Assembly (NCBI RefSeq): GCF_021513175.1
Contig: NZ_CP090953.1
Location: 620,001-684,000 of the forward strand
Source: Sphingomonas sp. S2-65
GTDB lineage: Bacteria; Pseudomonadota; Alphaproteobacteria; Sphingomonadales; Sphingomonadaceae
Direction of reading: 5' to 3'
DNA length: 64,000 nt
Positions 40,447-49,649 of the stretch are shown in pieces. Every line of letters begins with the position of its first letter. Position 1 is the first letter of the stretch. The position numbers were made by a program, and so were the translations under genes. The notes below the pieces were generated by a model. It ran no database searches and had not been told where the DNA came from. It saw only the letters and a list, made by a program, of their open reading frames with translations.

Positions 40447-40552
40447 GTCACCCCGGCCTTGTGCCGGGGTCCACCTCACCGTCATCGAGCAGCTTCGACA
40501 TCGGAGCGGATCGCCCGCCGCACGGTGGATCCCGGCACAAGGCCGGGATGAC
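40447..40552. repeat. REP-like inverted repeat pair, copy A
   Basis: Left arm 40447-40475 and right arm 40524-40552 are near-perfect inverse complements over about 29 bases (two mismatches), each itself a hairpin (CCCCGGC ... GCCGGGG type), with 48 bases between. The pair sits between the convergent aminopeptidase and acyl-CoA synthetase genes. Further copies lie at 46500 and 49145. Such paired arms resemble BIMEs made from REP sequences and may stabilise or end transcripts. Confidence 0.8.
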
Positions 40553-40609
40553 GTGTGTGGATGCGTTGCTCGACCTCTCGCGTGCGGCGAGGCCCGCAGG
40601 AGCCGCGCC

Positions 40610-42187
40610 TCACTCCAACCGAAACCCGCGATATTCCTCCCGGATCGCCGTCTTCAGCAACTTCCCCGTCGCGGTATGCGGCAGCGAGTCCACGAACAGC
40701 ACGGCATCGGGCAACCACCATTTGGCGACATGCGCCGACAGATGCGCCCGCACCGCCGCCGCATCGACATCGGCCCCCTGCTTGCGCACCACCAGCAGCA
40801 CCGGCCGCTCTTCCCACCGCGGATGATGCACCCCGATCGCCGCCGCCTCGGCCACGCCGGCACACCCCACCGCGCAATTTTCCAGCTCGACCGAGCTGAT
40901 CCACTCGCCGCCCGACTTGATCACGTCCTTCACGCGGTCGGTGATCTGCATCGTGCCATCGGGATGCAGCACCGCGACATCGCCGGTGTCGAACCAATTA
41001 TCGGCATCGACCGCCAACGCCTCGTCCTTGAAATATTGGCCGATCACCCACGGCCCCCGTACGTGCAGCCGCCCCGAACTTACTCCATCGCGCGGCAGCT
41101 CCGCGCCGTCCTCGCCCACCACGCGCAGCTCAACTCCGAACGGCACGGTGCCCTGCTTGGAAACCTGGTCGACCTGCTGCTCGAAGCGCAGATCATCCCA
41201 GTCGGGCGACGGCGCGCCCATCGTCCCGATCGGCGAGGTTTCGGTCATCCCCCAGGCATGGTTGACGCAGATGCCCATCCGCATCAGCCGCTCGATCATC
41301 GCGCGGGGCGCGGCCGATCCGCCGATCGTCACGATCTTCAAATGCCGGGGCGCCTCCCCCGTCGCGTCCATATATTGGAACATCGCGAACCAGACGGTGG
41401 GGACACCCGCCGAGTGCGTGACCTGTTCGCCGTTCATCAGCGCGCACAGGATTTTGGGCTCGTTGACCGCCGAGAACACCAGCTTGATCCCCGCCGCCGC
41501 TGCCGCCCAGGGCAGGCCCCAGCCGACCGCATGGAACATCGGCACTACCGGCAGCGCCACCGCGCGCCGCGACAGGTCGAACACATCGGGCTGCAACTCG
41601 GCGATCGCGTGCAGCACGGTCGAGCGGTGGCTATAGACCACACCTTTGGGGTTGCCGGTCGTTCCGCTGGTGTAACAAAGCATGCACGGCGCGCGCTCGT
41701 CCCCCTCGACCCAGGCATAGGCACCGTCTTGCGCGTCAAGCAGAACGTCAAATGCGCCATCGTCGAAGCACACATAATGCTCGATCGTCGTCCACTGATC
41801 TCGCATCCGCTCCACGATCGGCGCGAACGCCCGGTCATAGAACAGCACTCGGTCCTCGGCATGGTTGGCGATGAAGGCCAGCTGGTCGTCGAACAGCCGC
41901 GGGTTGATCGTGTGGATCAGGCCCCCCATCCCCGCCACGCCGTACCACGCCACCAGGTGCCGGGCATGGTTCATCGCCAGCGTCGCCACCCGGTCACCGG
42001 GACGAACGCCCAGCCGCTCCAGCGCCTGCGCCAGCCGCCGTGCATCCCGCGCGATCCCTGCCCAGTCGGTCCGTGTCTCGCTGCCATCGGCCCAACGGGT
42101 AACGATCTCCCGCCCCCCATGCTCGCGCGCCGCATGGTCGAGCAACCGCGTCACCCGCAGCTCGAAATCCTGCATCCCTCCAAACAT
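40610..42187 (-). CDS. Long-chain acyl-CoA synthetase (AMP-binding)
   Basis: 525 residues from the ATG at 42187, with a GGAGAG site upstream. Activates a carboxylic acid, probably a fatty acid, through an acyl-adenylate to the CoA thioester. Motifs are the P-loop-like [44 protein letters not shown], and the C-terminal [15 protein letters not shown] with [11 protein letters not shown] containing the catalytic lysine. The chain-length range cannot be deduced. The nearby enoyl-CoA hydratase-like protein and ETF-QO fit fatty acid oxidation in the cell but are not in the same unit. Confidence 0.92.
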   Translation of the reverse strand: MFGGMQDFELRVTRLLDHAAREHGGREIVTRWADGSETRTDWAGIARDARRLAQALERLGVRPGDRVATLAMNHARHLVAWYGVAGMGGLIHTINPRLFDDQLAFIANHAEDRVLFYDRAFAPIVERMRDQWTTIEHYVCFDDGAFDVLLDAQDGAYAWVEGDERAPCMLCYTSGTTGNPKGVVYSHRSTVLHAIAELQPDVFDLSRRAVALPVVPMFHAVGWGLPWAAAAAGIKLVFSAVNEPKILCALMNGEQVTHSAGVPTVWFAMFQYMDATGEAPRHLKIVTIGGSAAPRAMIERLMRMGICVNHAWGMTETSPIGTMGAPSPDWDDLRFEQQVDQVSKQGTVPFGVELRVVGEDGAELPRDGVSSGRLHVRGPWVIGQYFKDEALAVDADNWFDTGDVAVLHPDGTMQITDRVKDVIKSGGEWISSVELENCAVGCAGVAEAAAIGVHHPRWEERPVLLVVRKQGADVDAAAVRAHLSAHVAKWWLPDAVLFVDSLPHTATGKLLKTAIREEYRGFRLE

Positions 42188-42263
42188 CGCTCTCTCCGGC
42201 TTTATGTTTTGCCGGAAGGTATCGCATGGAAGCTCGAAGTCGAGCAGTTCATCACGCGCAGAT

Positions 42264-42327
42264 CCTCCCCCGGAGGGGGAGGTGGGATGCGCAGCATGAC
42301 GGAGGGGTATTCTCCGCGAGCGCTCGC
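42264..42327. repeat. GC-rich hairpin/inverted repeat cluster
   Basis: CCTCCCCC, loop GGA, GGGGGAGG (42264-42282) is a perfect eight-pair hairpin, followed by TGACGGAGGGGTA and the 12-base palindrome GCGAGCGCTCGC (42316-42327). It lies in the 160 bases between dnaE and the acyl-CoA synthetase gene, both on the minus strand. Similar CTCCCCC-type repeats are common between genes in GC-rich proteobacteria; the hairpin could also terminate dnaE transcription. Confidence 0.55.
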
Positions 42328-42348
42328 TACCGCGAGTGCTCCCCTCGA

Positions 42349-45300
42349 CTAAGCCGCCGCCGCCAACGTGACCTCGGGATTTCCGAACCGCGCCGAGCGC
42401 ACACCCGGAACCCCCCGCAGCGCCTCGATCATTTCCTCGTCCAGCCGGAAATTGCGGCCGATCACCAGTTCGGCCTGCCCCTCGGGACCATAGGGCACCC
42501 ATAGCCGGACCGTGCTCCGTCCACCGCGCCGATCGCCGATCATCTGCGCCAGCCGCGGCATCACCGCGACGTCGTCGACCTCCAGGTCGATGATCAGCCG
42601 CGCCGCGTCCGCCAGGGCCTCGAACGGCTGCACCCGCTTCACCGACACGCGCGGCGTGTCCTCGCCCGCGCGCTTGTCCAGCTCGACGGTAAGCACCGCG
42701 CAGCCACCCGCCTTGGCCGCCTCTTCCAGATCCTTCGCCGCCACTTCGTCGAAACAGGTCGTCAGCGTCTGCGCGCTCTGGTCGGAGATCGTCGCCATCA
42801 GGTACTTGTTGCCCCGCGCCGAGGTCCGCCACCGCGCATCCTCGATCAGCGCGGCGATCGTGGCACCGACGCGCCCGCCTACCGGAACATCCACCTCCGC
42901 CAGCGATCCGATCTCGCGCACCCCATGCATCCGCGTCAGGTGCCCATAACGGTCGAGCGGATGCGCCTCGAAATAATAGCCATAGGCATCGCGCTCGGCG
43001 TTGATCCGCTCGGACCTCGACCAGTTCGCCCCGCGCGGCAGCTGGATCGCACTTCCGCTCGGCTCGGCCTCGCCGAACAGGCCGCCCTGCCCGCTCGTCT
43101 TGTTGGCAAAGGTGCGCTGCGCCACCGCCAGGATCGTCTCGGCGGCGGCGTGCACCCCCGCCCGGTTCGGCTGGATCGCGTCGAAGGCTCCTGCCGCCGC
43201 CAGCGTCTCCAGCTGCCGCTTGTTGATCAGCCGCGGATCGACGCGCTTGGCGAACTCGTCGAGCGACTTGAACAGTCCCTTGGCGTCGCGCTCCTCGACC
43301 AGCTCGTCCATCGCCTTTTCGCCCACGCCCTTCAGCGCGCCGAGCGCATAGCGGACCGCCAACCCGTCGCCGTGCCGCTCGACATGGAAGTCGGCCAGGC
43401 TCTTGTTGATGTCGGCGGGCAGCACCTCGATGTTCAGCCGGCGCATGTCGTCGGCGAAGATCGCCAGCTTGTCGGTCTGGTGGATGTCGTACGCCATCGA
43501 CGCGGCGAAGAACTCGTGCGGATGGTGCGCCTTGAGCCACGCGGTCTGGTAGGCGAGCAGCGCATAGGCCGCCGCGTGCGACTTGTTGAAGCCATAGCCC
43601 GCGAACTTGTCGATCAAGTCGAACAGCTCGTTGGCCTTGCTGGCCTTGATGTTGTTCACCTTCGCGCAGCCCTCGACGAAGATCGCGCGCTGCTGGTCCA
43701 TCTCCGCCTTGATCTTCTTGCCCATCGCGCGGCGCAGCATGTCGGCGCCGCCCAGCGAGTAGCCCGCCAGGATCTGCGCGGCCTGCATCACCTGTTCCTG
43801 ATAGACGAAGATCCCATAGGTCTCCTTCAGGATCGGTTCGAGCGCCTCGTGCGGATAGACGATCTCCTCGCTGCCCTGCTTGCGTCGGCCAAAGCTCGGG
43901 ATGTTGTCCATCGGGCCGGGACGGTAGAGCGACACCAGCGCGATGATGTCGCCGAAATTGGTCGGGCGCACGGCCGTCAGCGTGCGGCGCATGCCTTCGG
44001 ATTCCAGCTGGAACACGCCCACCGTGTCGCCGCGCTGGAGCAGGTCGTACACCTCGGTGTCGTCCCAGCTCAGCGTATCCAGATCAACGTCGATCCCGCG
44101 GTCGCCCAGCAGTTCGACTGCCTTTTTGAGCACCGACAGCGTCTTGAGGCCGAGAAAGTCGAACTTCACCAGCCCGGCACCCTCGACATATTTCATGTCG
44201 AACTGGGTGACCGGCATGTCCGAGCGTGGATCGCGGTACAGCGGCACCAGCTGCGCCAGCGGCCGGTCGCCGATCACCACACCCGCAGCGTGAGTCGACG
44301 AATGCCGCGGCAGCCCTTCCAGCCGCATCGACAGGTCCACCAGCCGCCGCACATCGGCCTGGCTCTTATACTCGGCATGGAACTCAGAAACGCCGTTCAG
44401 CGTCCGCTCGAGCGTCCAGGGATCGGTCGGGTGGTTGGGGATCAGCTTGGCGAGCCGGTCGACCTGGCCATAGCTCATCTGCAGCACGCGGCCGATGTCC
44501 TTGATCACCGCGCGCGCCTTCATCGTCCCGAAGGTGATGATCTGCGCGACCTTGTCCGCGCCATAGCGCTCCTGGACGTAGCGGATCACTTCGCCGCGCC
44601 GGGTTTCGCAGAAATCGATGTCGAAATCCGGCATCGACACGCGTTCTGGGTTCAAAAAGCGCTCGAACAGCAGCCCCAGCTTGAGCGGATCGAGGTCGGT
44701 GATCGTCAGCACCCACGCCACCACCGATCCCGCGCCCGAGCCACGCCCCGGCCCCACCGGAATGTCGTGCGCCTTGGCCCATTGGATGAAGTCCGCGACG
44801 ATCAGGAAGTAGCCCGGGAACCCCATCTGGATGATGACGTCGAGCTCGAACTCCAGCCGGTCCTCATAGGCCTTGCGGTCCTCCGCCGAGGTGATCCCGG
44901 CCTTGTCCAGCCGCGCGTCGAGCCCGACCCAGCTGCGCTCGCGCAGCATCGCCGCCTCGCCCTCGCGGTCGCCGGCCAGGCTCGGCAGGATCGGCTTGCG
45001 CTTGGGCGCCGCATAGGCACAGCGCTGCGCCACCACGAGGGTGTTCTCGATCGCCTCGGGCAAGTCGGCGAACAGCCGCTTCATCTCGTCGGCCGGCTTC
45101 ATCCAAGCGTCCGGAGAGCTCCGCGGCCGCTCGTCCGACGCCACATAAGACGAGTTGGCAATGCACAGCATCGCGTCATGCGCCCGGTGGAAATCGGCCT
45201 CGGCGAAGCAGCACGGGTTCGTGCCCACGATCGGCAAGTCGCGCGCATAGGCGTAATCGAGCAGCTTGGCCTCGGCCCGCGTCTCGACATCGTCCCCGCG

Positions 45301-45828
45301 CCGCGCGATTTCGACATACAGCTTGCCCGGGAACAGCGTCTCCAGCCGCGCCGCATACACTTCGGCCGCCCTGTCCTGCTCCTCGGCATAAAGCCGCGCC
45401 AGCGCGCCCTCGGCGCCCGCGGTCAGGCACAGCAAGCCTTCGACCCGCCCCTCGAGATCCTCGAAAGCGACATGCGCCTCCTCCTCGATCGGACGGCCCA
45501 GATGCGCGTGCGACACCAGGTGGCACAGGTTCAGATACCCGGTCTCGTCCTGGGCATAGAGCGCCAGCCAGTCGATCGGCGCGCTCACGCCTTCGGGCAT
45601 GTCAGGCCGCTTCACTGCCAGCAGCGTGCCGATCACCGGCTGCACGCCCGCCTTCTTCGCCGCGTCCGAATAGGACATCGCCGCGTACAACCCGTTGCGG
45701 TCCGCCACCGCCGCCGCCGGAAAGCCCAGCGTCTTCGCCTGCTTGGCGATGTTCTTGGGCTCGATCGCCCCTTCCAGCATGGTGAACGAGGAGAAAACCC
45801 GAAGTGGTACGAAACCCGAATGCGCCAT
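42349..45828 (-). CDS. dnaE: DNA polymerase III alpha subunit DnaE
   Basis: 1159 residues from the ATG at 45828. Catalytic subunit of the replicative polymerase. The active-site aspartates are in SMPDFDIDFCE, and GPGRGSGAGSVVAW, PNHPTDPW and GFNKSHAAAYA are typical; the C-terminus has the OB-fold and tau-binding region. The N-terminal PHP domain lacks canonical metal ligands (LRVFSSF where others have LRVHS; VADRNGLYA where others have TDTNN), so it is expected to have no exonuclease activity, leaving proofreading to a separate DnaQ not in this window. Confidence 0.96.
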   Translation of the reverse strand: MAHSGFVPLRVFSSFTMLEGAIEPKNIAKQAKTLGFPAAAVADRNGLYAAMSYSDAAKKAGVQPVIGTLLAVKRPDMPEGVSAPIDWLALYAQDETGYLNLCHLVSHAHLGRPIEEEAHVAFEDLEGRVEGLLCLTAGAEGALARLYAEEQDRAAEVYAARLETLFPGKLYVEIARRGDDVETRAEAKLLDYAYARDLPIVGTNPCCFAEADFHRAHDAMLCIANSSYVASDERPRSSPDAWMKPADEMKRLFADLPEAIENTLVVAQRCAYAAPKRKPILPSLAGDREGEAAMLRERSWVGLDARLDKAGITSAEDRKAYEDRLEFELDVIIQMGFPGYFLIVADFIQWAKAHDIPVGPGRGSGAGSVVAWVLTITDLDPLKLGLLFERFLNPERVSMPDFDIDFCETRRGEVIRYVQERYGADKVAQIITFGTMKARAVIKDIGRVLQMSYGQVDRLAKLIPNHPTDPWTLERTLNGVSEFHAEYKSQADVRRLVDLSMRLEGLPRHSSTHAAGVVIGDRPLAQLVPLYRDPRSDMPVTQFDMKYVEGAGLVKFDFLGLKTLSVLKKAVELLGDRGIDVDLDTLSWDDTEVYDLLQRGDTVGVFQLESEGMRRTLTAVRPTNFGDIIALVSLYRPGPMDNIPSFGRRKQGSEEIVYPHEALEPILKETYGIFVYQEQVMQAAQILAGYSLGGADMLRRAMGKKIKAEMDQQRAIFVEGCAKVNNIKASKANELFDLIDKFAGYGFNKSHAAAYALLAYQTAWLKAHHPHEFFAASMAYDIHQTDKLAIFADDMRRLNIEVLPADINKSLADFHVERHGDGLAVRYALGALKGVGEKAMDELVEERDAKGLFKSLDEFAKRVDPRLINKRQLETLAAAGAFDAIQPNRAGVHAAAETILAVAQRTFANKTSGQGGLFGEAEPSGSAIQLPRGANWSRSERINAERDAYGYYFEAHPLDRYGHLTRMHGVREIGSLAEVDVPVGGRVGATIAALIEDARWRTSARGNKYLMATISDQSAQTLTTCFDEVAAKDLEEAAKAGGCAVLTVELDKRAGEDTPRVSVKRVQPFEALADAARLIIDLEVDDVAVMPRLAQMIGDRRGGRSTVRLWVPYGPEGQAELVIGRNFRLDEEMIEALRGVPGVRSARFGNPEVTLAAAA

Positions 45829-46040
45829 GCGCGACCCTATGCGCTCCCTGCCCGATTCTTCAACCGCCATGCGCCGTGCCGACCCCGGTTAACGCCGCTT
45901 GACGCGTGGCATCCGTAACGACCCGTAAAGCGGAGTCGCGGATGGGAGCCGCCCTGAATGGCAGCGCGCCCGGTTCTTCGCCAGAACCTGGTTAACGAAG
46001 CGGCAACGCCGCACGGCTTCTTTCAGGGACGAAGAACGAG

Positions 46041-46457
46041 ATGGCGATCCTCTGCACGGTCATGGGCCACACCCCCGGCACTCAGCGGCACCACAATCAG
46101 GGCCTCGAATTCAGCCTGTGCCACCATTGCGGCTGCGACCTGATCCGCTTCGCCGACAGTGCCGACTGGACCAAGGTTCCCACCGGTTTTCAGGTTGTCT
46201 GGCGCGAGTTCGGCCGCGTCGACGACGCCAAGTCGGTCGCGCAGCGCATGGCCCGCATGACCCCGCCGCGCCGCCGCGATCCACGCGGCGCCCGCCCTGC
46301 CTCGCGCCGGGATCCGCGCGGCACGCCGGTGCGCGGCACCGCCTCGATGATGGGACTGCTGACTCGCATCGGCCGCCTGGTCGAGGACGAACCCGCCGAC
46401 ACGCTGATCGACCGCGTTTCGCAAAAGCCGATCCGCCTGCCCTATCTGAAGAACTGA
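46041..46457 (+). CDS. Small zinc-ribbon-like protein of unknown function
   Basis: 138 residues. The N-terminus MAILCTVMGHTPG ... FSLCHHCGCDLIRF has four Cys positions and two His spaced as in a small zinc ribbon, so metal binding is likely. The middle (residues about 80-105) is a basic, Arg/Pro-rich stretch (RRRDPRGARPASRRDPRG) that could bind nucleic acid. I do not recognise a family. It stands alone between the dnaE promoter region and the convergent gpx gene. Confidence 0.65.
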   Translation: MAILCTVMGHTPGTQRHHNQGLEFSLCHHCGCDLIRFADSADWTKVPTGFQVVWREFGRVDDAKSVAQRMARMTPPRRRDPRGARPASRRDPRGTPVRGTASMMGLLTRIGRLVEDEPADTLIDRVSQKPIRLPYLKN

Positions 46458-46499
46458 CGAGGGCGCCTTTTACCTGAGCGGGGGGTTTGAAGCCTACCC

Positions 46500-46604
46500 G
46501 TCACCCCGGCCTCGTGCCGGGGTCCACCGCGCCGCACGCGAGAAGCCCGAGCCTCCACACCATCGCCGGTCGCACCGTGGATCCCGGCACAAGGCCGGGA
46601 TGAC
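46500..46604. repeat. REP-like inverted repeat pair, copy B
   Basis: Arms at 46500-46528 and 46576-46604, inverse complements with few mismatches and 48 bases apart, the same spacing as copy A. Again between convergent genes (the zinc-ribbon protein and gpx). Confidence 0.8.
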
Positions 46605-46633
46605 TGTCGTAACGAACCGCGGGCCTCCTGAAC

Positions 46634-47113
46634 CTACAGCAGCGCCTCGATCGCGCCGCTCAGGCTGGCCGGCTTGGTCGTGGGGGCATAGCGCTCCACT
46701 ACGCGGCCATCGCGGTCCACCAGGAACTTGGTGAAGTTCCACTTGATACCCGTGGATCCGAGCAGCCCCGGCGCCTGCGCCTTCAGATGCTCGAACAACG
46801 GCGCCGCCTCGGGCCCGTTCACGTCCACCTTCCCGAACACCGGGAAGCTGACGTCATAGGTCAGCGAACAGAAGTTCGCGATCTCGGCCGCGTCTCCCGG
46901 CTCCTGGCCACCGAACTGGTTGCACGGGAACGCCAGCACCGCGAACCCGCGGTCGCGATACGTCCGCCACAGCGCCTCCAGCTCGGCATATTGCGGCGTG
47001 AACCCGCATTTCGACGCGGTGTTGACGATCAGCAGCACCTGTCCGGCATAGGCCGACAGGTCGCCCGCGCCGCCATCGGCCGCTGTCACTGGAATGTCCG
47101 TCACCGCGCTCAT
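46634..47113 (-). CDS. Glutathione peroxidase-family protein
   Basis: 159 residues of the thioredoxin-fold GPx family, reducing hydroperoxides with glutathione or thioredoxin. The catalytic segment [18 protein letters not shown] has cysteine rather than selenocysteine; [28 protein letters not shown] and [13 protein letters not shown] complete the Gln/Trp/Asn site. The ATG overlaps the lolD stop by four bases, linking it to the Lol genes. Confidence 0.94.
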   Translation of the reverse strand: MSAVTDIPVTAADGGAGDLSAYAGQVLLIVNTASKCGFTPQYAELEALWRTYRDRGFAVLAFPCNQFGGQEPGDAAEIANFCSLTYDVSFPVFGKVDVNGPEAAPLFEHLKAQAPGLLGSTGIKWNFTKFLVDRDGRVVERYAPTTKPASLSGAIEALL

Positions 47114-47784
47114 GCCAGCACGCCCTCATGGAGCCGCACGACTCGGTCCATCCGTGCGGCCAGCCGCTCGTTGTGCGTCGCCACCAGCGCCGCCGATCCT
47201 TGCGTGCGCACCAGGCTCAGGAACTCGGCGAACACCTTTTCCGATGTCGCCTCGTCCAGATTGCCGGTCGGCTCGTCGGCCAGCACCAGCGCCGGCCGGT
47301 TCGCCAGCGCCCGGGCCACCGCCACGCGCTGCTGCTCGCCGCCGGAAAGCTGGTTCGGGCGGTGCTTTAATCGCGCGCCCAGCCCAAGCACTTCCAGCAA
47401 TTCCTGCGCCCGCGCTTCCGCCTGCGCCCGCGTCGCGCCCAGGATCATCTGCGGCAGCACCACATTCTCCATCGCGTTGAAGTCCGGCAGCAGATGGTGG
47501 AATTGATAGACGAAGCCCAGGCTGTCCCTGCGTACTTCGGTCCGCCCGCCAGCGGGGAGTTTGGCGGCTTCCTTGCCGGCGACGCGGATCGATCCCTCGA
47601 AACCGCCTTCCAGCAACCCCACCGCCTGCAACAGCGTCGACTTGCCCGAACCCGATGGGCCCAGCAGCGCGACGATCTCCCCGGGCATGATGTCCAGGTC
47701 GACGCCGCGCAGCACTTCGATCGTGGCTTCGCCCTGGGTGAAGCGGCGACGCAGCCCGCGCGTTTGAAGGACCGGCTCACTCAT
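47110..47784 (-). CDS. lolD: Lipoprotein-releasing ABC transporter ATPase LolD
   Basis: 224 residues from the ATG at 47784. ATPase of the LolCDE complex that extracts outer-membrane lipoproteins from the inner membrane. Walker A is [12 protein letters not shown], signature [15 protein letters not shown], Walker [14 protein letters not shown], and the switch histidine is in ATHNERL. It overlaps the end of the permease gene by eight bases, as usual for lol operons. Confidence 0.94.
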   Translation of the reverse strand: MSEPVLQTRGLRRRFTQGEATIEVLRGVDLDIMPGEIVALLGPSGSGKSTLLQAVGLLEGGFEGSIRVAGKEAAKLPAGGRTEVRRDSLGFVYQFHHLLPDFNAMENVVLPQMILGATRAQAEARAQELLEVLGLGARLKHRPNQLSGGEQQRVAVARALANRPALVLADEPTGNLDEATSEKVFAEFLSLVRTQGSAALVATHNERLAARMDRVVRLHEGVLA

Positions 47785-49027
47785 AACGCAACACCTGTAC
47801 CGGATCGGTCTTGGCCGCCTTCCACGCCGGATACAGCGTGGCAAGGAAGCTGAACGTCAGCGCCATCACGCAGACGCCGATCGCCTCGAATGGATCGGTC
47901 CTGGCGGGCAGTTCGCTCAGGAACCGCATCGACGGGTCCCAGATATTCTGCCCCGTCACCAGCCCGATGAACGACGCCACCTGGGCACGGAAGGTGATGA
48001 ACAGAAAGCCCAGAATGGCACCCGCCGCCACGCCGAGCGCGCCGATCGTCGTGCCCACCGTCACGAAGATCCGCATCAGCGCCCCCCGGCTCGCCCCCAT
48101 CGTCCGGAGCACCGCGATGTCGCGCCGCTTCGACTGCACCAGCATGATCAGCGAAGAGATGATGTTGAACGACGCCACGACCAGGATGATCGACAGCACG
48201 GTGAACGTCACGATCCGGTCGACGCCCAATGCTTCGAACAGTTCGCGGTTCATCTGCCGCCAATCGACGATCTGGCCGCGGCCCTCCACCTTGGGCACCA
48301 GGGGTGCGACGATCTTCTCCACGCGGTCGGGATCGACCGTGTTCATCTCGATCATGCTCACCGAATCGCCCAGCAGCAGCAGCGTCTGCGCGTCCTCAAT
48401 CGGCATGATCACGAAGACCTTGTCGAAATCATAGACGCCGATCTCGAAGATCGCGCCCACCTTGTATTTGACGATGCGCGGCACCGTGCCGAAAGGGGTG
48501 GACGCGCCCTGCGGGTTGAACACCGAAATCTCGCTGCCGATCGTCGCCCCCAGCGATTCGGCCAGCCGGGATCCGATCGCCACCGTCTCGCTGCCGGGGG
48601 TCAGCCGCTTGAGCGAGCCGAGCACTTCTTTGCCCTTCAGGGCCGGGTTCGTGATGATGTCGTCATAGCGCATGCCGCGCACCTGCGCCGCTTCCAGGCG
48701 GCCATTATAGGTGATGGCCAGCGGCTGCTCGATCAGCGGCACCGCGCTGGTGACGCCCGGCGTCGCCTTGGCCGCCGCCACGATCTCGCGCCAGTCGCGC
48801 AGCTGCCCGGAATAGCCCTGCACCACCGCATGGCCGTTCAACCCGGTGATCTTGCCGAACAGCTCGGCACGAAACCCGTTCATGATGCTCATCACCGCGA
48901 TCAGCGCCGCGACGCCCAGCATCACGGCGACCAGGCTGAACCCGGCAACCACCGCGATGAACGCCTCGCTTCGTCCAGGAAGCAGGTATCGACGGGCGAT
49001 CATCCGCTCGTAGCGTGAAAGTAGCAT
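47777..49027 (-). CDS. Lipoprotein-releasing permease LolC/LolE
   Basis: 416 residues. One N-terminal membrane segment ([32 protein letters not shown]), a large periplasmic domain at about 50-260, and three C-terminal segments ([62 protein letters not shown]), the MacB/LolC topology. Only one permease gene is present, so it probably forms a homodimer, the LolF arrangement. Co-transcribed with lolD and gpx. Confidence 0.92.
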   Translation of the reverse strand: MLLSRYERMIARRYLLPGRSEAFIAVVAGFSLVAVMLGVAALIAVMSIMNGFRAELFGKITGLNGHAVVQGYSGQLRDWREIVAAAKATPGVTSAVPLIEQPLAITYNGRLEAAQVRGMRYDDIITNPALKGKEVLGSLKRLTPGSETVAIGSRLAESLGATIGSEISVFNPQGASTPFGTVPRIVKYKVGAIFEIGVYDFDKVFVIMPIEDAQTLLLLGDSVSMIEMNTVDPDRVEKIVAPLVPKVEGRGQIVDWRQMNRELFEALGVDRIVTFTVLSIILVVASFNIISSLIMLVQSKRRDIAVLRTMGASRGALMRIFVTVGTTIGALGVAAGAILGFLFITFRAQVASFIGLVTGQNIWDPSMRFLSELPARTDPFEAIGVCVMALTFSFLATLYPAWKAAKTDPVQVLRYE

Positions 49028-49649
49028 GCGCTGGTTTACGCCTCGTGGAAATGGTGCGGCCGCTCTAGGCCAAGCGTCTCAGCGAGGCAATGCACCCGGC
49101 GGCAACGCACTCCCGCTAAGGATCCAATCCTGACTTCCTTCTTCGTCACCCCGGCCTCGAGCCGGGGTCCCGCTGCCTCACGCCAGAAGAAGAAGCGGAA
49201 CCCCGGCTCAGGGCCGGAATGACAAAGCAGTTCGATGCTTTCCCAAGGCGAGGTTGAGATCTCAAAATAGCCCTGTTGCCGATTCGACACAGCGTGGAAC
49301 CAATCTACGTAAGTCCCGCCAAGCCATCGTGACAAACCCCGATAGCACCCCTAGCAGAAACAAATCGAAACGCAGGCAACGGCCGTGGTTCGGGGAGGGT
49401 TCAGCCCCGCTTGTAGCGATACAAAGCGTGTGGGCGGACCATCACAAGGGGGCTGACGAGCGATCGTCACGCAGGCGCCCGGGCTGGAAACGGTCCGGGC
49501 GTTTCGCGTATCTGGCGCGCGCAACCTTTCGCTCCGCTGAACGATCCGCTCGCCCCCGAAACGGGAAGGCGGCGCAAGCACCACCTCCCCGTCCCCAACG
49601 TCTCCCGGCCAGGCGAGACGCTAGCTCGATGCTCTTGCATCCTCCCCCA
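49028..49649. other. Intergenic stretch with no supported gene
   Basis: 622 bases between the lolC/E start and the TonB receptor stop, both minus-strand. I find no gene: open frames on either strand lack ribosome-binding sites and family motifs, and one crosses the repeat pair at 49145. It should hold the lolC/E promoter on the minus strand. A CGCCCGG/CCGGGCG hairpin lies at about 49477-49503. A short minus-strand frame near 49400-49445 reads MVRPHALYRYKRG and stop; I cannot say whether it is translated. Confidence 0.55.
49145..49223. repeat. REP-like inverted repeat pair, copy C
   Basis: Arms at about 49145-49169 and 49197-49223 (GTCACCCCGGC ... GCCGGGG and CCCCGGC ... GCCGGAATGAC). More diverged and more closely spaced (about 28 bases) than copies A and B, and placed in the leader of lolC/E rather than between convergent genes. 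Confidence 0.7.

Noticed and set aside
37068..40451. Very long minus-strand open frame (over 1100 codons) opposite the radical SAM and aminopeptidase genes
   Set aside because: It is an antisense shadow caused by strong GC bias at third positions; it has no domain, no ribosome-binding site, and the plus-strand genes show full family motifs.
42188..43540. Upstream extension of the acyl-CoA synthetase frame into dnaE
   Set aside because: The extra 450 codons are out-of-frame dnaE sequence; the synthetase begins at the ATG at 42187 with its own ribosome-binding site.
42925..45918. Plus-strand open frame of nearly 1000 codons opposite dnaE
   Set aside because: Composition is dominated by Arg, Leu, Gln and Val with no motif, and it mirrors the dnaE codons; an antisense shadow.
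49036..49335. Minus-strand frame of 99 codons in the lolC/E leader
   Set aside because: It runs through repeat copy C and has no family similarity that I can see; more likely non-coding leader.
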